Notes: generated by a model not told the origin, from the letters alone. Numbered from the stretch's first letter, positions 39,685 through 48,581 are shown. The stretch: 64,000 nt of DNA from Nocardioides sp. HDW12B (GCF_011299595.1 NZ_CP049867.1:3596001-3660000), one strand, 5' to 3'. Numbers and translations are program-made.

Positions 39685-41258
39685 GCGCACCCCAGCCCGT
39701 CCCCGACCCCCGACCCGGCCCCCGACCCGGACCGGGAGCCCTCTCGCGCGCCCGCCGTGAGGCCGACCTCGACCACGTCACCGGCGAGACGGTCGACCTG
39801 CTCGTCGTCGGCCTCGGCGTCACCGGCGCGGGGGTCGCCCTCGACGCCGCCTCCCGCGGGCTGTCGGTCCTCGCCGTCGACGCCCACGACCTGGCCTTCG
39901 GCACCTCCCGCTGGAGCTCGAAGCTGGTGCACGGCGGTCTGCGCTACCTCGCCAAGGGCCAGCTCGGCGTCGCCCACGAGAGCGCCGTCGAGCGCGGGAT
40001 CCTCATGGGCCGGACCGCCCCCCACCTGACCCGCGCGATGCCGCTGCTCGTGCCGCTGACCGACGCGGTGCCCCGGCGCCAGGGCGTCCTCGCCATGCAG
40101 GGCTTCCGGGCCGGCGACGCCCTGCGCGCCGCCGCCGGGACGCCGCGCAGCCTGCTGCCGGGGCCGCGCCGGCTGTCGGCTCAGCAGACCCGCGCGCTGG
40201 TGCCGCCGGTGCGCACCCAGGGCCTGCGCGGCGGGCTCCTCAGCCACGACGGCCAGCTCGAGGACGACGCGCGGCTGGTGGTCGCGCTCGCCCGCACCGC
40301 GGCGGCGTACGGCGCCCGCGTGGTGACGCGGGCCCGGGCCCTCGACGTCACCGCCGACGGCGCGACCCTGCGCGACGAGCTGACCGGCCGCACCGTCCAG
40401 GTCCGCTGCCGCGCCGTGGTGAACGCGGCGGGCGTCTGGGCCGGGCAGGTCGTCGACGGCCTGACCCTGCGGCCGAGCCGCGGCACCCACCTGGTGCTGC
40501 GCGGCGACCGGCTCGCGGGCGTCGACGTGGCCGTGTCGGCACCCGTGCCCGGCTCGCTGAACCGCTTCGTCTTCACGCTGCCCCAGGCCGACGGGCTCGT
40601 CTACGTCGGGCTCACCGACGAGCCCGCGCCCGACGAGGTCCCCGACGTCCCCGAGGCGACCGAGGCCGAGGTGGACTTCCTGCTCGAGACGATGAGCTCC
40701 GCGTTCGAGGCGCCGCTGACCCGCGCCGACGTCGTCGGCACCTACGCCGGGCTGAGGCCGCTGCTCGCCGCGGAGGGGTCGACGGCCGACCTGTCGCGCA
40801 AGCACGCCGTGCTGACCTCCGACGCCGGCGTGGTCACGGTGGTCGGCGGCAAGCTGACGACGTACCGCCGGATGGCCGAGGACGCCGTCGGCGCCGTCGT
40901 CGCCGGGCGCGGCCTGACCGCCCAGCCGTGCCGCACCCGCGACCTGCCGCTGGTCGGCGCCGCCACGCGCCCGCAGCTGGCCCGCGTCGACGCCCCGGCC
41001 CGGCTGGTGCGCCGCTACGGCGCCGAGGCGCCCCGCGTGCTCGCCGACGCCGTCGCCCGGACCGGCCTGGACGAGGCGGCGCTGCTGGAGTCGGTCGCCG
41101 AGGGCGTGCCGGTGACCCGCGCCGAGCTGCTCTGGGGCGTCACCCACGAGGGGGCCGTGGACGCCGACGACCTCCTGGACCGTCGCACCCGGGTCGGTAT
41201 GGTGGCCGACGACCGAGCCGCCACCGAGGACGCCGCCCGTTGGGCGCTGGAGCACTGA
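39681..41258 (+). CDS. glpD: Glycerol-3-phosphate dehydrogenase, FAD-dependent
   Basis: 525 residues from GTG 39681 (GTGA overlap). N-terminal FAD fold LLVVGLGVTGAGVALDAASR and SSKLVHGGLRYL (active-site loop), followed by the C-terminal DAO_C helical domain (LLWGVTHEGAVDADDLLDRR). It oxidises sn-glycerol 3-phosphate to DHAP at the membrane. Product DHAP is the substrate class of the AGPS-like enzyme encoded next door. The Pro/Gly-rich N-terminal 25 residues are unusual. Confidence 0.94.
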   Translation: MSAPQPVPDPRPGPRPGPGALSRARREADLDHVTGETVDLLVVGLGVTGAGVALDAASRGLSVLAVDAHDLAFGTSRWSSKLVHGGLRYLAKGQLGVAHESAVERGILMGRTAPHLTRAMPLLVPLTDAVPRRQGVLAMQGFRAGDALRAAAGTPRSLLPGPRRLSAQQTRALVPPVRTQGLRGGLLSHDGQLEDDARLVVALARTAAAYGARVVTRARALDVTADGATLRDELTGRTVQVRCRAVVNAAGVWAGQVVDGLTLRPSRGTHLVLRGDRLAGVDVAVSAPVPGSLNRFVFTLPQADGLVYVGLTDEPAPDEVPDVPEATEAEVDFLLETMSSAFEAPLTRADVVGTYAGLRPLLAAEGSTADLSRKHAVLTSDAGVVTVVGGKLTTYRRMAEDAVGAVVAGRGLTAQPCRTRDLPLVGAATRPQLARVDAPARLVRRYGAEAPRVLADAVARTGLDEAALLESVAEGVPVTRAELLWGVTHEGAVDADDLLDRRTRVGMVADDRAATEDAARWALEH

Positions 41259-42439
41259 TGACCCCCACCCGCCCCTCCGGGGTGGACCTCGTGGACCTCG
41301 CCCGCCGAGCCGTCGGCGTGGTCTTCGTCGTCAACGGCTTCGCGTTCGCGTCCTGGGTGTCGCGGATCCCGGACCTGCGCGACACCCTCGCCCTGAGCCC
41401 CGGCCAGGTCGGGCTGCTGCTGCTGTGCCTGTCGGCCGGCACCGTGCTCGCCCTGCCGCTGTCCGGGCTCGTGGTGCACCGGCTCGGGCCCGCCCGCACC
41501 GTCACGGTCGGCTCCGTGCTCACCGCCGGCGGCCTGGTCGCCATGGCCGGGGGGCTGTCGGCCACCTCGGTGCCACTGACCGGGGCGGCACTGTTCGCCT
41601 ACGGCGCGGGCACCAGCAGCTGGGACGTGGCGATGAACGTCGAGGCCGCCGACGTCGAGCGGCGGCTGGGCCGCTCCATCATGCCGCGCTTCCACGCCGG
41701 CTTCAGCATCGGCACGGTCGCCGGCGCGCTCGTCGGTGCCGGCTCCTCGCACCTGGGCGTGCCGCTCCCGGCGCAGATGCTCGTCACCTCGGTCCTCGTG
41801 GTCCTCGGGGTCGCCGCGGTGATCGGCCGCTTCCTCGCCGTGCAGGAGCAGGCGGAGGACCACGTGCGCCCGTCGGCGTGGAGCGCGTGGCGCGAGCCGC
41901 GCACGCTGGCCATCGGCCTGGTTGTCATGTCCTTCGCGCTGGCCGAGGGCATCGCGAACGACTGGCTCGCCCTCGGGCTCGTCGACGGGTACGGCGCCGC
42001 GCCCGCCCTCGGCTCGTTCGGCTACGCCCTCTTCGTGGTCGCCATGACCACGGGACGCTTCTTCGGCGGCGGCCTGGCCACCCGCTTCGGCCGCGTGCTG
42101 GTGCTGCGGGTGACCGCGCTGCTGGTGGCGCTGGGCGCGCTGGTCGTGATCCTCTCCCCGTCCCTGCCGCTGGCGTTCGTCGGGGCGCTGGTGTGGGGCA
42201 TCGGCGCCTCGCTCGGCTTCCCGATGGGCATGACGGCCGCGGCCGACGAGGAGGCGCACGCCGCCACCCGGGTCGCCGTGGTCAGCTCGATCGGCTACTG
42301 CGCCTTCCTCGGCGGCCCGCCGCTCATCGGCGCGCTCGGCGAGCGCGTCGGCGTCCTCGACTCCATGCTGGTCGCCGTGGCCGCGGCGGTCGTCGGCCTC
42401 CTCGCCACGCGGGCCGTGGCCCCACCGGCCGAGCGCTGA
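41258..42439 (+). CDS. MFS transporter
   Basis: 393 residues with 12 predicted spans and MFS signs (GLVVHRLGPARTVTVGSVL between spans 2 and 3, and a second similar loop GGGLATRFGRVLVL). ATG 41258 shares bases with the glpD stop (TGATG). The substrate is unknown; the FucP/YbjJ-like group (sugars) is the nearest feel. Being coupled to glpD, transport of glycerol derivatives is possible. Confidence 0.88.
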   Translation: MTPTRPSGVDLVDLARRAVGVVFVVNGFAFASWVSRIPDLRDTLALSPGQVGLLLLCLSAGTVLALPLSGLVVHRLGPARTVTVGSVLTAGGLVAMAGGLSATSVPLTGAALFAYGAGTSSWDVAMNVEAADVERRLGRSIMPRFHAGFSIGTVAGALVGAGSSHLGVPLPAQMLVTSVLVVLGVAAVIGRFLAVQEQAEDHVRPSAWSAWREPRTLAIGLVVMSFALAEGIANDWLALGLVDGYGAAPALGSFGYALFVVAMTTGRFFGGGLATRFGRVLVLRVTALLVALGALVVILSPSLPLAFVGALVWGIGASLGFPMGMTAAADEEAHAATRVAVVSSIGYCAFLGGPPLIGALGERVGVLDSMLVAVAAAVVGLLATRAVAPPAER

Positions 42440-42454
42440 GCCGACCGAGCGGAC

Positions 42455-43708
42455 TCAGCGGTACGTCGTGCGCAACGGCGCGATGCCGTTGAAGCCGACG
42501 CTGGCGTAGGCCGTCGTGTACGCGCCGGCCGCGCCGAGCAGCACCCGGTCCCCCGGACGCAGGTCGGCCGGGAGCCGGTAGCGGTGGTGGCGGTAGAGCA
42601 CGTCCGCGCTGTCGCAGGTCGGCCCGGCCAGCACCACCTCGCGGGTGGGTCCCCGCAGCCGTCGGCCGTCCCGCGTCACCTCGAGGCGGTACTTCACGCC
42701 CTCGTCGAGCGCCTCGGCCAGCCCGCCGAAGAGGCCGATGTCGAGGTAGACCCACCGCACGCCCTCCCGCTCGGCCACCAGCAGCACCTCGCTCTCCAGG
42801 ACGCCGGCGTCGGCCACCAGCGCGCGGCCGGGCTCGGCCATCACCACCGGCCCCGCCGACCCGTCGGGACCGGACCCGGGGCCCTGCCCGAGCGTGGTCC
42901 CGACCAGCTCCTCGAGCGCCCGCGCGATCGCGGCGCCGTACGCCGGCAGCCCGGGCGTGTCACCGAGCAGGTCGGCCGGGAAGCCCCCGCCGAGGTTCAC
43001 CACGCTCAGGTCGGCGCCACGGGCCCGCAGCGCGGCACGCAGCCGGCCGGCCGCCGCCAGCGGGGCCCGCCAGGCCTGCGGGTCGCGCTGCTGGCTGCCG
43101 ACGTGGAACGCGATGCCGACCGGGTGCCCGAGGCCGACCGCGAGGGCCAGCAGCGCACCCGCCTCGTCCTCCGAGCAGCCGAACTTCCCCCCGGCCAGAC
43201 CCCAGTCCGCACCCGCCCCGGACGTGGTGAGGCGGACCATCACCGTGGCCCCGGGCGCGTGCCGGGCCACCTTGTCGAGCTCGTCGGGGCTGTCCACGCT
43301 GAAGCGGCGTACGCCGAGACCGTGGGCCCACGCGACGTCCGCGGCCCGCTTGACGGTGTTGCCGTAGGACATGTCCTCGGGGAGCCCGCCGGCCTGCAGC
43401 ACCAGCGCGATCTCGCCGGGGCTGGCGACGTCCCACGCCGCCCCGTGCGCCGCGAGCAGGCTGAGCACCGGGTGGGACGGGTTGGCCTTGACCGCGTAGT
43501 GCAGCCGGACCCCGGGCAGGACCGCGGCGAGCTCGACGTACCGCTCGCGGACGACCTCGGTGTCGAGGTGCAGCATCGGCGTCGCGGCCTGCGGCGGGGC
43601 GCTCGCCCGCGGCGTGCCGGCAGCGGGCAGCGACGGCCGGGCAGCGAGCGAGGGCGGGGCCGGCGCGGCTGGCGGGGCTGGGAACGTGGGGGCGGGGGTG
43701 GCGGGCAC
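42455..43708 (-). CDS. PLP-dependent group III amino acid decarboxylase (ornithine/diaminopimelate/arginine type)
   Basis: 417 residues. The PLP Lys74 lies in HYAVKANPSHPVL, the phosphate loop is NLGGGFPADL, then EPGRALVADAG and the dimer-partner GPTCDSADVLYR. CDS is typical of ornithine decarboxylases, CESAD of the DapDC branch. The first 40 residues are a Pro/Ala-rich tail. GTG 43708 follows GGAGGAG. It probably makes putrescine or a similar polyamine, which is inference. Confidence 0.9.
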   Translation of the reverse strand: MPATPAPTFPAPPAAPAPPSLAARPSLPAAGTPRASAPPQAATPMLHLDTEVVRERYVELAAVLPGVRLHYAVKANPSHPVLSLLAAHGAAWDVASPGEIALVLQAGGLPEDMSYGNTVKRAADVAWAHGLGVRRFSVDSPDELDKVARHAPGATVMVRLTTSGAGADWGLAGGKFGCSEDEAGALLALAVGLGHPVGIAFHVGSQQRDPQAWRAPLAAAGRLRAALRARGADLSVVNLGGGFPADLLGDTPGLPAYGAAIARALEELVGTTLGQGPGSGPDGSAGPVVMAEPGRALVADAGVLESEVLLVAEREGVRWVYLDIGLFGGLAEALDEGVKYRLEVTRDGRRLRGPTREVVLAGPTCDSADVLYRHHRYRLPADLRPGDRVLLGAAGAYTTAYASVGFNGIAPLRTTYR

Positions 43709-43791
43709 GGGTGTCTCCTCCGGTCGGGGCCTGCGGAGGAGGAGGCCCGCGGGGGTTGGCTGATACCTGCCCCACGGCGTCGCGGGACCGC

Positions 43792-43797
43792 TAGGTT
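43792..43797 (+). promoter_or_regulatory. Likely near-leaderless -10 (TAGGTT) of the small membrane protein
   Basis: Eight bases before ATG 43806, in the 97-bp divergent gap. Confidence 0.35.
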
Positions 43798-43805
43798 CGG
43801 CGACC

Positions 43806-44168
43806 ATGGACCACGTCAACAGCCTCGCCGTCGCCCGCATCGCCATCGGCACCGGCATGCTGCTCGCCCCCGAGCCGAGCCTGAAGGTCGGCCTGCTCGA
43901 CCCCACCGCCCGGCAGGCGCCCTACCTCGCCCGGATGTTCGGCAGCCGTGAGATCGCCATCGGTGCCCTCACCCTGCTGGCGGCTCCCGCGCAGCAGGTC
44001 ACGCTGATCAAGGTCGGCGTCGCCATCGACGCCGCCGACGCGGTCGCGGGCTACCTGGGGATCCGGTCGAAGGGGTTGTCGACCCCCGCGGGCGCGGCGC
44101 TCACCGGTGTGGCCGTGGTCGCCGTCGTCTCGGGCCTGGCCGGCCTGCGGCAGCGCGGAGCCCTCTGA
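43806..44168 (+). CDS. Small membrane protein of unknown function
   Basis: 120 residues with three or four predicted spans (about 8-22, 50-63, 67-84 and 93-112). It resembles the DUF4267-type proteins loosely (RMFGSREIAIGALTLL) but I do not claim the family. It is alone on its transcript and divergent from the decarboxylase. Nothing indicates a substrate or partner. Confidence 0.7.
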   Translation: MDHVNSLAVARIAIGTGMLLAPEPSLKVGLLDPTARQAPYLARMFGSREIAIGALTLLAAPAQQVTLIKVGVAIDAADAVAGYLGIRSKGLSTPAGAALTGVAVVAVVSGLAGLRQRGAL

Positions 44169-44192
44169 CGCGCACAAACACCGGACGAACCT

Positions 44193-44227
44193 CCACAGGT
44201 CCAGACCAATAGTTCAACATCCTGTGG
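44193..44227. repeat. Inverted repeat CCACAGG ... CCTGTGG upstream of the fasciclin gene
   Basis: Seven-bp arms 21 bp apart at 44193-44199 and 44221-44227, within a relatively AT-rich 151-bp intergenic stretch. Possibly an operator; no regulator known. Confidence 0.35.
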
Positions 44228-44319
44228 AATCTGACGGGTCGGCCATCCCGGGCCGCAGCCTCTCCGAACCTCGGGCACCACGGCGGGTCTCCGCCGCAGC
44301 CCCCAGGAGAGGAACCACC

Positions 44320-44955
44320 ATGCGCAGCTCCCGCACCACCCGCACCCTCGTCGCCGGCACCACCGCCGCCCTCGTCGGCACCCTGGCCGCGACCGCCGCG
44401 CCGGCCCAGGCAGCGCCCGGTGAGCGCAGCCTCGCCACCGTGCTGGCCGCCGACGGCAACCGGTTCGACGGCGCCTGGAACGACTTCGACGTCCTCGACC
44501 GCGCCGTCCGCACGGTGCTGGGAGCCAAGCCCGACAGCGACGTGGCCGTGCTGGCCGACGGCGGCACCGCCCTGACGGCGTTCCTGCCCACCGACCGCGC
44601 CTTCCGCAAGCTCGTGCACGAGATCACCGGTGAGCGGCCGGCGACCGAGCGGGCCACCTTCCAGGCGGTGGCGAGCCTCGGCGTCGACACCGTCGAGACC
44701 GTGCTGCTCTACCACGTCGTCCCGGGACCGGCCGTCACCTACCGGCAGGCCAAGCGTGCCGACGGCGTGGTGCTCCAGACCGCCGCCGACGCACCGGTCA
44801 CGGTCCAGGTCGCGAACGGTCGGGTCTCGCTGCAGGACCTCGACGCCAGCGACCCCGACCCGCGCATCCGCCTGGGCCAGACCGACGTCAACGCGGGCAA
44901 CCGCCAGCTCGGCCACGGGATCAACCGGGTGCTGCGCCCGCTCGACCTGCCCTGA
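44320..44955 (+). CDS. Secreted fasciclin (FAS1) domain protein
   Basis: 211 residues: a signal peptide ending in APAQA-A, then one FAS1 domain with H1 box TALTAFLPTDRAFRKL and H2 box VETVLLYHVVPGP. The fold serves in cell adhesion or cell-surface binding. A CAGGAGAGG RBS precedes ATG 44320. No lipobox or cell-wall anchor is visible, so it is probably released or loosely wall-bound. Confidence 0.9.
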   Translation: MRSSRTTRTLVAGTTAALVGTLAATAAPAQAAPGERSLATVLAADGNRFDGAWNDFDVLDRAVRTVLGAKPDSDVAVLADGGTALTAFLPTDRAFRKLVHEITGERPATERATFQAVASLGVDTVETVLLYHVVPGPAVTYRQAKRADGVVLQTAADAPVTVQVANGRVSLQDLDASDPDPRIRLGQTDVNAGNRQLGHGINRVLRPLDLP

Positions 44956-44983
44956 GCCCTCCCCCGCGCTCAGGGCAGGCTGC

Positions 44984-45526
44984 TCAGGTGCCGAGGTCGG
45001 CGACGACCTCGGCACCGGGCAGCTCGGCCAGCAGCGAGCCGGGCAGCAGGATCTTCGAGCGCCGCAGCCCGCTGCCCAGGATCACGACCGGCGCCTCCGT
45101 CAGCCGCTGGTCGACGAGGAGCCGCCAGTCGCCGGGAAGGCCGACCGGCGTGATCCCGCCGTACTCCATGCCGGTGCGCGCGACCGCGTCGTCCATCGCC
45201 AGGAACGTCGCCTTGCGGACGTCGAGACGGCGCTTCACCAGGTTGTTGACGTCCGCACGGGTGTCGGCCCGGACGACGCAGGCCGCCACCCGCTCCTCGC
45301 CGGAGCGGCGGCCGCCGACGACCACGCAGTTGCCGCTGGCCTCCAGCGGCAGGTCGTAGGCCGAGGTCAGCGTGGCGGTGTCGGCCTGGTCCGGGTCGAT
45401 CTCCACGACCCCCACCCGGTCGGCCGCGTCCCACTGCTCCAGCAGGGCCCGGACGGGCTCCGCGAGCAGCTCGGGACGGTCGAGGGCCGGGTCGGCGTCG
45501 AGGCCGCCGAGGCTCCACAGGGCCAT
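44984..45526 (-). CDS. YbaK/EbsC-domain aminoacyl-tRNA deacylase-like protein
   Basis: 180 residues from ATG 45526. The YbaK/ProX fold is seen in NCVVVGGRR, RRLDVRKATFLAMDD and the substrate loop GGITPVGLPGD. These proteins hydrolyse mischarged tRNAs (Cys-tRNA(Pro) or Ala-tRNA(Pro)). A second YbaK gene lies at 47018 on the far side of terC. Confidence 0.88.
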   Translation of the reverse strand: MALWSLGGLDADPALDRPELLAEPVRALLEQWDAADRVGVVEIDPDQADTATLTSAYDLPLEASGNCVVVGGRRSGEERVAACVVRADTRADVNNLVKRRLDVRKATFLAMDDAVARTGMEYGGITPVGLPGDWRLLVDQRLTEAPVVILGSGLRRSKILLPGSLLAELPGAEVVADLGT

Positions 45527-45802
45527 GGCTGGTCTCCGTTCATGGGCGGGTCGGGTCAGGTCGGGTGGTCGAGGCGGGCCATGGAGGAGGCACGCCGGTG
45601 ACATACCGACGTCATGTTGCCCCAGGGGCTGGGTTTTCCCGTCCCGGTGGCGCATTGTTTTCTCAGCGCACCGGCCGACCCAAGAGCCGTGCGTCAGCGC
45701 CGCTGGCCGGCTGCCCCCTCCGGCCGGTGGCGCGCCCCTGCCTCGTCGCCGCATCCGCAGGATTGGGCGACGTGCATCGGGGAACCCTTGTCGCGTAAAG
45801 TG
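45527..45802. promoter_or_regulatory. Divergent intergenic region with the terC promoter
   Basis: TAAAGT at 45796-45801 is a good -10 with GTGCAT 18 bp upstream. The start of transcription is predicted near 45807, at the 5' end of the riboswitch. The rest of this stretch, from 45527, shows no gene. Confidence 0.45.
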
Positions 45803-45902
45803 ATGCCTCGAGGGGAGTACTTCCGCGAACCAGTCCGGTCAGTACGGTGCGATCTCGCACCTCGGCTGGTTGCCCGATCCGGGTGAAGGAGACCTCAGGA
45901 CC
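45803..45902 (+). promoter_or_regulatory. yybP-ykoY-type (manganese) riboswitch upstream of terC
   Basis: The leader has the conserved loop GGGGAGTAC (45812-45820) and a late AAGGAGACC, which together form the metal site in yybP-ykoY aptamers. P1 pairs CCTCGAGG (45806-45813) with CCTCAGG (45893-45899). Inner stems are ACCAG with CTGGT, GGTGCGA with TCGCACC, and CCCG with CGGG. TerC proteins are a common target of this class. Exact boundaries are approximate. Confidence 0.7.
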
Positions 45903-45921
45903 GATTGAACGCGCCCTGAGG
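45893..45921 (+). promoter_or_regulatory. Alternative hairpin hiding the terC ribosome binding site
   Basis: CCTCAGG (45893-45899) is complementary to CCTGAGG (45915-45921), which contains the start of the TGAGGAG ribosome binding site of GTG 45930. The same CCTCAGG forms P1 of the aptamer, so the two pairings exclude each other. Confidence 0.6.
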
Positions 45922-45929
45922 AGCAACCC

Positions 45930-47021
45930 GTGAATCCCTACCTGTCCCTGCCCACGCGCGCCGCCGCGGAGCCGCAGACCCTCGACAGCATCGGCAACCC
46001 CGTGCTGTGGACGACGGTCATCGTCGGTGTCCTCGTGCTGCTGGCGGTCGACTTCCTGCTCACCCGCAAGCCGCACGAGGTCTCCATGAAGGAGGCGATC
46101 GGCTGGTCGATCTTCTACGTCGCCCTGCCGCTGGCCTTCGCCGGCTACGTGTTCCTCGACTTCGGCTCCGAGCGTGGCCTGGAGTTCCTCACCGGCTACC
46201 TGGTGGAGAAGTCGCTCAGCGTCGACAACCTCTTCGTCTTCCTGCTGCTGCTCGGCGCCTTCGCGGTGCCCAAGGAGCTGCAGCAGCGGGTGCTGCTCTA
46301 CGGCATCGTCGGCGCCCTGGTGCTCCGCAGCATCTTCATCGCCGTCGGCGCCGCCGCCCTGTCGGCGTTCGACTGGATGTTCCTGGTCTTCGGCCTGATC
46401 CTCGTCGCCACCGCCGTCAAGATCCTCCGTGACGCCCTGAGCGGGCACGACCAGGAGATCGACATCGACGAGATGCGCAGCGTGAAGTTCATGCGCCGCT
46501 TCATGCCGGTCACCGACGACTACGACGGCCCGAAGATGCTCTCGAAGGTCGACGGCAAGCGCGCCATCACCCCGCTGGCCCTCGTCGTGGTCGCCGTGTT
46601 CGCCGCCGACATCGTCTTCGCCGTCGACTCCGTCCCCGCCGTCTACGGCATCACCGGCGACCCGTTCCTGGTGTTCGCGACCAACGCGTTCGCGCTGCTG
46701 GGCCTGCGCGCGCTCTACTTCGTGCTCGAGGGGGCGCTGTCGAAGCTGCGCCACCTCGGCTTCGGCCTCGCCGTCATCCTCGCCTTCATCGGCGTGAAGC
46801 TGGCCCTGCACTGGGGCCACCTGCAGAACGACAGCGTCCCCGAGATCCCGACCCTGTGGTCGCTGGGCGTCATCGTCGTCGTCCTGGTGATCACCACCGT
46901 CACCAGCCTGGTCGCCGACAAGAAGGCCGGCGACCCGCTCGGGTCGGGCGACAAGGACACCGACGCGCGCACCGACACCGACAGCGACCGCGACGACGAC
47001 GGGGCTACCGTCTCCGCGTGA
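45930..47021 (+). CDS. terC: TerC-family integral membrane protein (Alx/manganese exporter type)
   Basis: 363 residues with about nine spans and the conserved acidic motifs LAVDFLLTRK (first Asp), SVDNLFVFLLLLG and AADIVFAVDSVPAVYG, which fit a metal-ion exporter. The C-terminal 30 residues are acidic and disordered. GTG 45930 has TGAGGAG upstream; expression is probably opened by Mn2+ through the riboswitch. The gene ends in a GTGA overlap with the YbaK gene. Confidence 0.93.
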   Translation: MNPYLSLPTRAAAEPQTLDSIGNPVLWTTVIVGVLVLLAVDFLLTRKPHEVSMKEAIGWSIFYVALPLAFAGYVFLDFGSERGLEFLTGYLVEKSLSVDNLFVFLLLLGAFAVPKELQQRVLLYGIVGALVLRSIFIAVGAAALSAFDWMFLVFGLILVATAVKILRDALSGHDQEIDIDEMRSVKFMRRFMPVTDDYDGPKMLSKVDGKRAITPLALVVVAVFAADIVFAVDSVPAVYGITGDPFLVFATNAFALLGLRALYFVLEGALSKLRHLGFGLAVILAFIGVKLALHWGHLQNDSVPEIPTLWSLGVIVVVLVITTVTSLVADKKAGDPLGSGDKDTDARTDTDSDRDDDGATVSA

Positions 47022-47536
47022 GCAAGCGGTCGAGCCGGGGTCAGGAGCGTGCCGGCGGTGCGGGTGGATCGACGCCCGCCACGCGCGCCCTGACCGCGGC
47101 CGGCCTCGCCTTCGCCGAGCGTGCCTACGACCACGACCCGGCCGCCGAGAGCTTCGGGCTCGAGGCGGCCGAGGCGCTGGGCGTCGAGCCCGCCCGGGTG
47201 CTCAAGACGTTGCTCGCCGAGGTCGACGGCCGTCTCGTCGTCGGCATCGTGCCGGTCGCGGGACGGCTGGACCTCAAGGCCCTGGCCGCGGCCGTCGGCG
47301 GCAAGCGGGCGGTGATGGCCGACCCCGCGCTGGCCGAGCGCCGCACCGGCTACGTCGTGGGCGGCATCAGCCCGCTCGGGCAGCGCACCACCCATCCCAC
47401 CGTGGTGGACCGGTCCGCCCTCGACCACCCGACCGTGCTCGTCTCGGGTGGTCGCCGGGGGCTCGACCTCGAGCTGGCACCGACCGACCTGGTCACGGCG
47501 ACCTCCGCCGTGGTGGCCGACATCGGCCGGCCCTGA
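47018..47536 (+). CDS. ybaK: Cys-tRNA(Pro) deacylase YbaK
   Basis: 172 residues from GTG 47018. The family marks are EALGVEPARVLKTLLAEVDG (first half shown), GKRAVMADPALAERRTGYVVGGISPLG. It clears Cys from tRNA(Pro). Translational coupling to terC is unusual and may link proofreading to manganese stress. A more distant YbaK-domain gene is 1.5 kb away. Confidence 0.92.
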   Translation: MSKRSSRGQERAGGAGGSTPATRALTAAGLAFAERAYDHDPAAESFGLEAAEALGVEPARVLKTLLAEVDGRLVVGIVPVAGRLDLKALAAAVGGKRAVMADPALAERRTGYVVGGISPLGQRTTHPTVVDRSALDHPTVLVSGGRRGLDLELAPTDLVTATSAVVADIGRP

Positions 47537-47572
47537 CCTGCGGGCTCCGGCCGCTCGCCCCGCGCCGCGCGC

Positions 47573-48574
47573 TCAGAGCCGTCCGAGCTCGCGCAGCCCC
47601 GCGACCGCGTCGCGCAGCGTCACCGCCGGGTCGCGGAACGTGACGCCGAGCTCGCGCTCGACCGGGCCGTTGTCGGGCACGGGGACGCGGGTGTAGTACT
47701 CCATCGCCGCGGCGGTCAACGGCGTGCGCAGCCCCCACCGCTCGAGCGGGACGACACGCTCGACGCGGTCCTGGGCCCGACCGACGGCCCGCAGCAGCCC
47801 GTCGGGCACCGGCAGCTGCCACAGCCGCCGCCCCGAGGCCTCTGCCAGCATCGGCACCAGCTCGGACAGCCGCACGTGGACCCCGCCCGCGACCCAGCGG
47901 GCGGGGCGCAGCCGCCGGTCGACGATCGCGGCGTGCACGCGCCCGAGGTCGCGGACGTCGCAGATGTTCCACGCCGCCTCGCGCCCGGGGACGAGGCGGA
48001 CCCGGACCGCCTTGGCCACGCCCTCGGTGCCCTCCCCCACCTGCTCCCCGGCCGGGGGCCCCATCACCATCGTCGGGTAGGTGAGGTCGACCGGCGCTCC
48101 CTGCGCCGCCAGCTCGCGGACGTAGCCGTCGACGGCGGCCTTCGACGCGCCGTAGGCGTCGAGGCCGGGCGCCACCGGCAGGTCGGCCGTGAGCCGGCGC
48201 AGGCCGGGTCGCGAGAGCGCCGCGATGCTCGAGACGTGGACCGCGCGCAGGCCCCGCTCGACCGCCTCGCCCACCACGTGGCGGGCCCCGGCCAGGTTCG
48301 TGCGCTCCATCCGCTCGGCGGCCCCGGGGCCCACCGCCACCACGGCGGCGCAGTGCACGACGGCCTGGCACCCGGCCAGCGCACGGCGTACGGCGGCGGC
48401 GTCGGTGATGTCGCCGACCACGGTGTCGGAGGTGTTCACGCCCAGCGCGCCGGCGGCGCGGGCCAGCTTCTCGGGGGTGCGGACCAGGAAGCGCACCTCG
48501 TGGCCGGCGTCGGCCAGCGCTCGCGCGGTCCACGACCCGACGAACCCGGTCCCGCCCGTCACCAGCACCACCAC
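47573..48574 (-). CDS. NAD(P)-dependent epimerase/dehydratase (atypical SDR)
   Basis: 333 residues. VLVTGGTGFVGSWTARAL binds the cofactor, and the SDR triad is in HVSSIAAL and AYGASKAAVD. The extended SDR group includes dihydroflavonol-reductase-like and 3-beta-HSD-like enzymes. GTG 48574 is preceded by TAGATT with 7 bp between, suggesting leaderless expression. Substrate unknown. Confidence 0.87.
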   Translation of the reverse strand: MVVLVTGGTGFVGSWTARALADAGHEVRFLVRTPEKLARAAGALGVNTSDTVVGDITDAAAVRRALAGCQAVVHCAAVVAVGPGAAERMERTNLAGARHVVGEAVERGLRAVHVSSIAALSRPGLRRLTADLPVAPGLDAYGASKAAVDGYVRELAAQGAPVDLTYPTMVMGPPAGEQVGEGTEGVAKAVRVRLVPGREAAWNICDVRDLGRVHAAIVDRRLRPARWVAGGVHVRLSELVPMLAEASGRRLWQLPVPDGLLRAVGRAQDRVERVVPLERWGLRTPLTAAAMEYYTRVPVPDNGPVERELGVTFRDPAVTLRDAVAGLRELGRL

Positions 48575-48581
48575 CCGCGTG

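Noticed and set aside
45540-45800. Short open frames between the two YbaK/terC genes
   Set aside because: They lack ribosome binding sites and codon bias, and overlap the riboswitch promoter.
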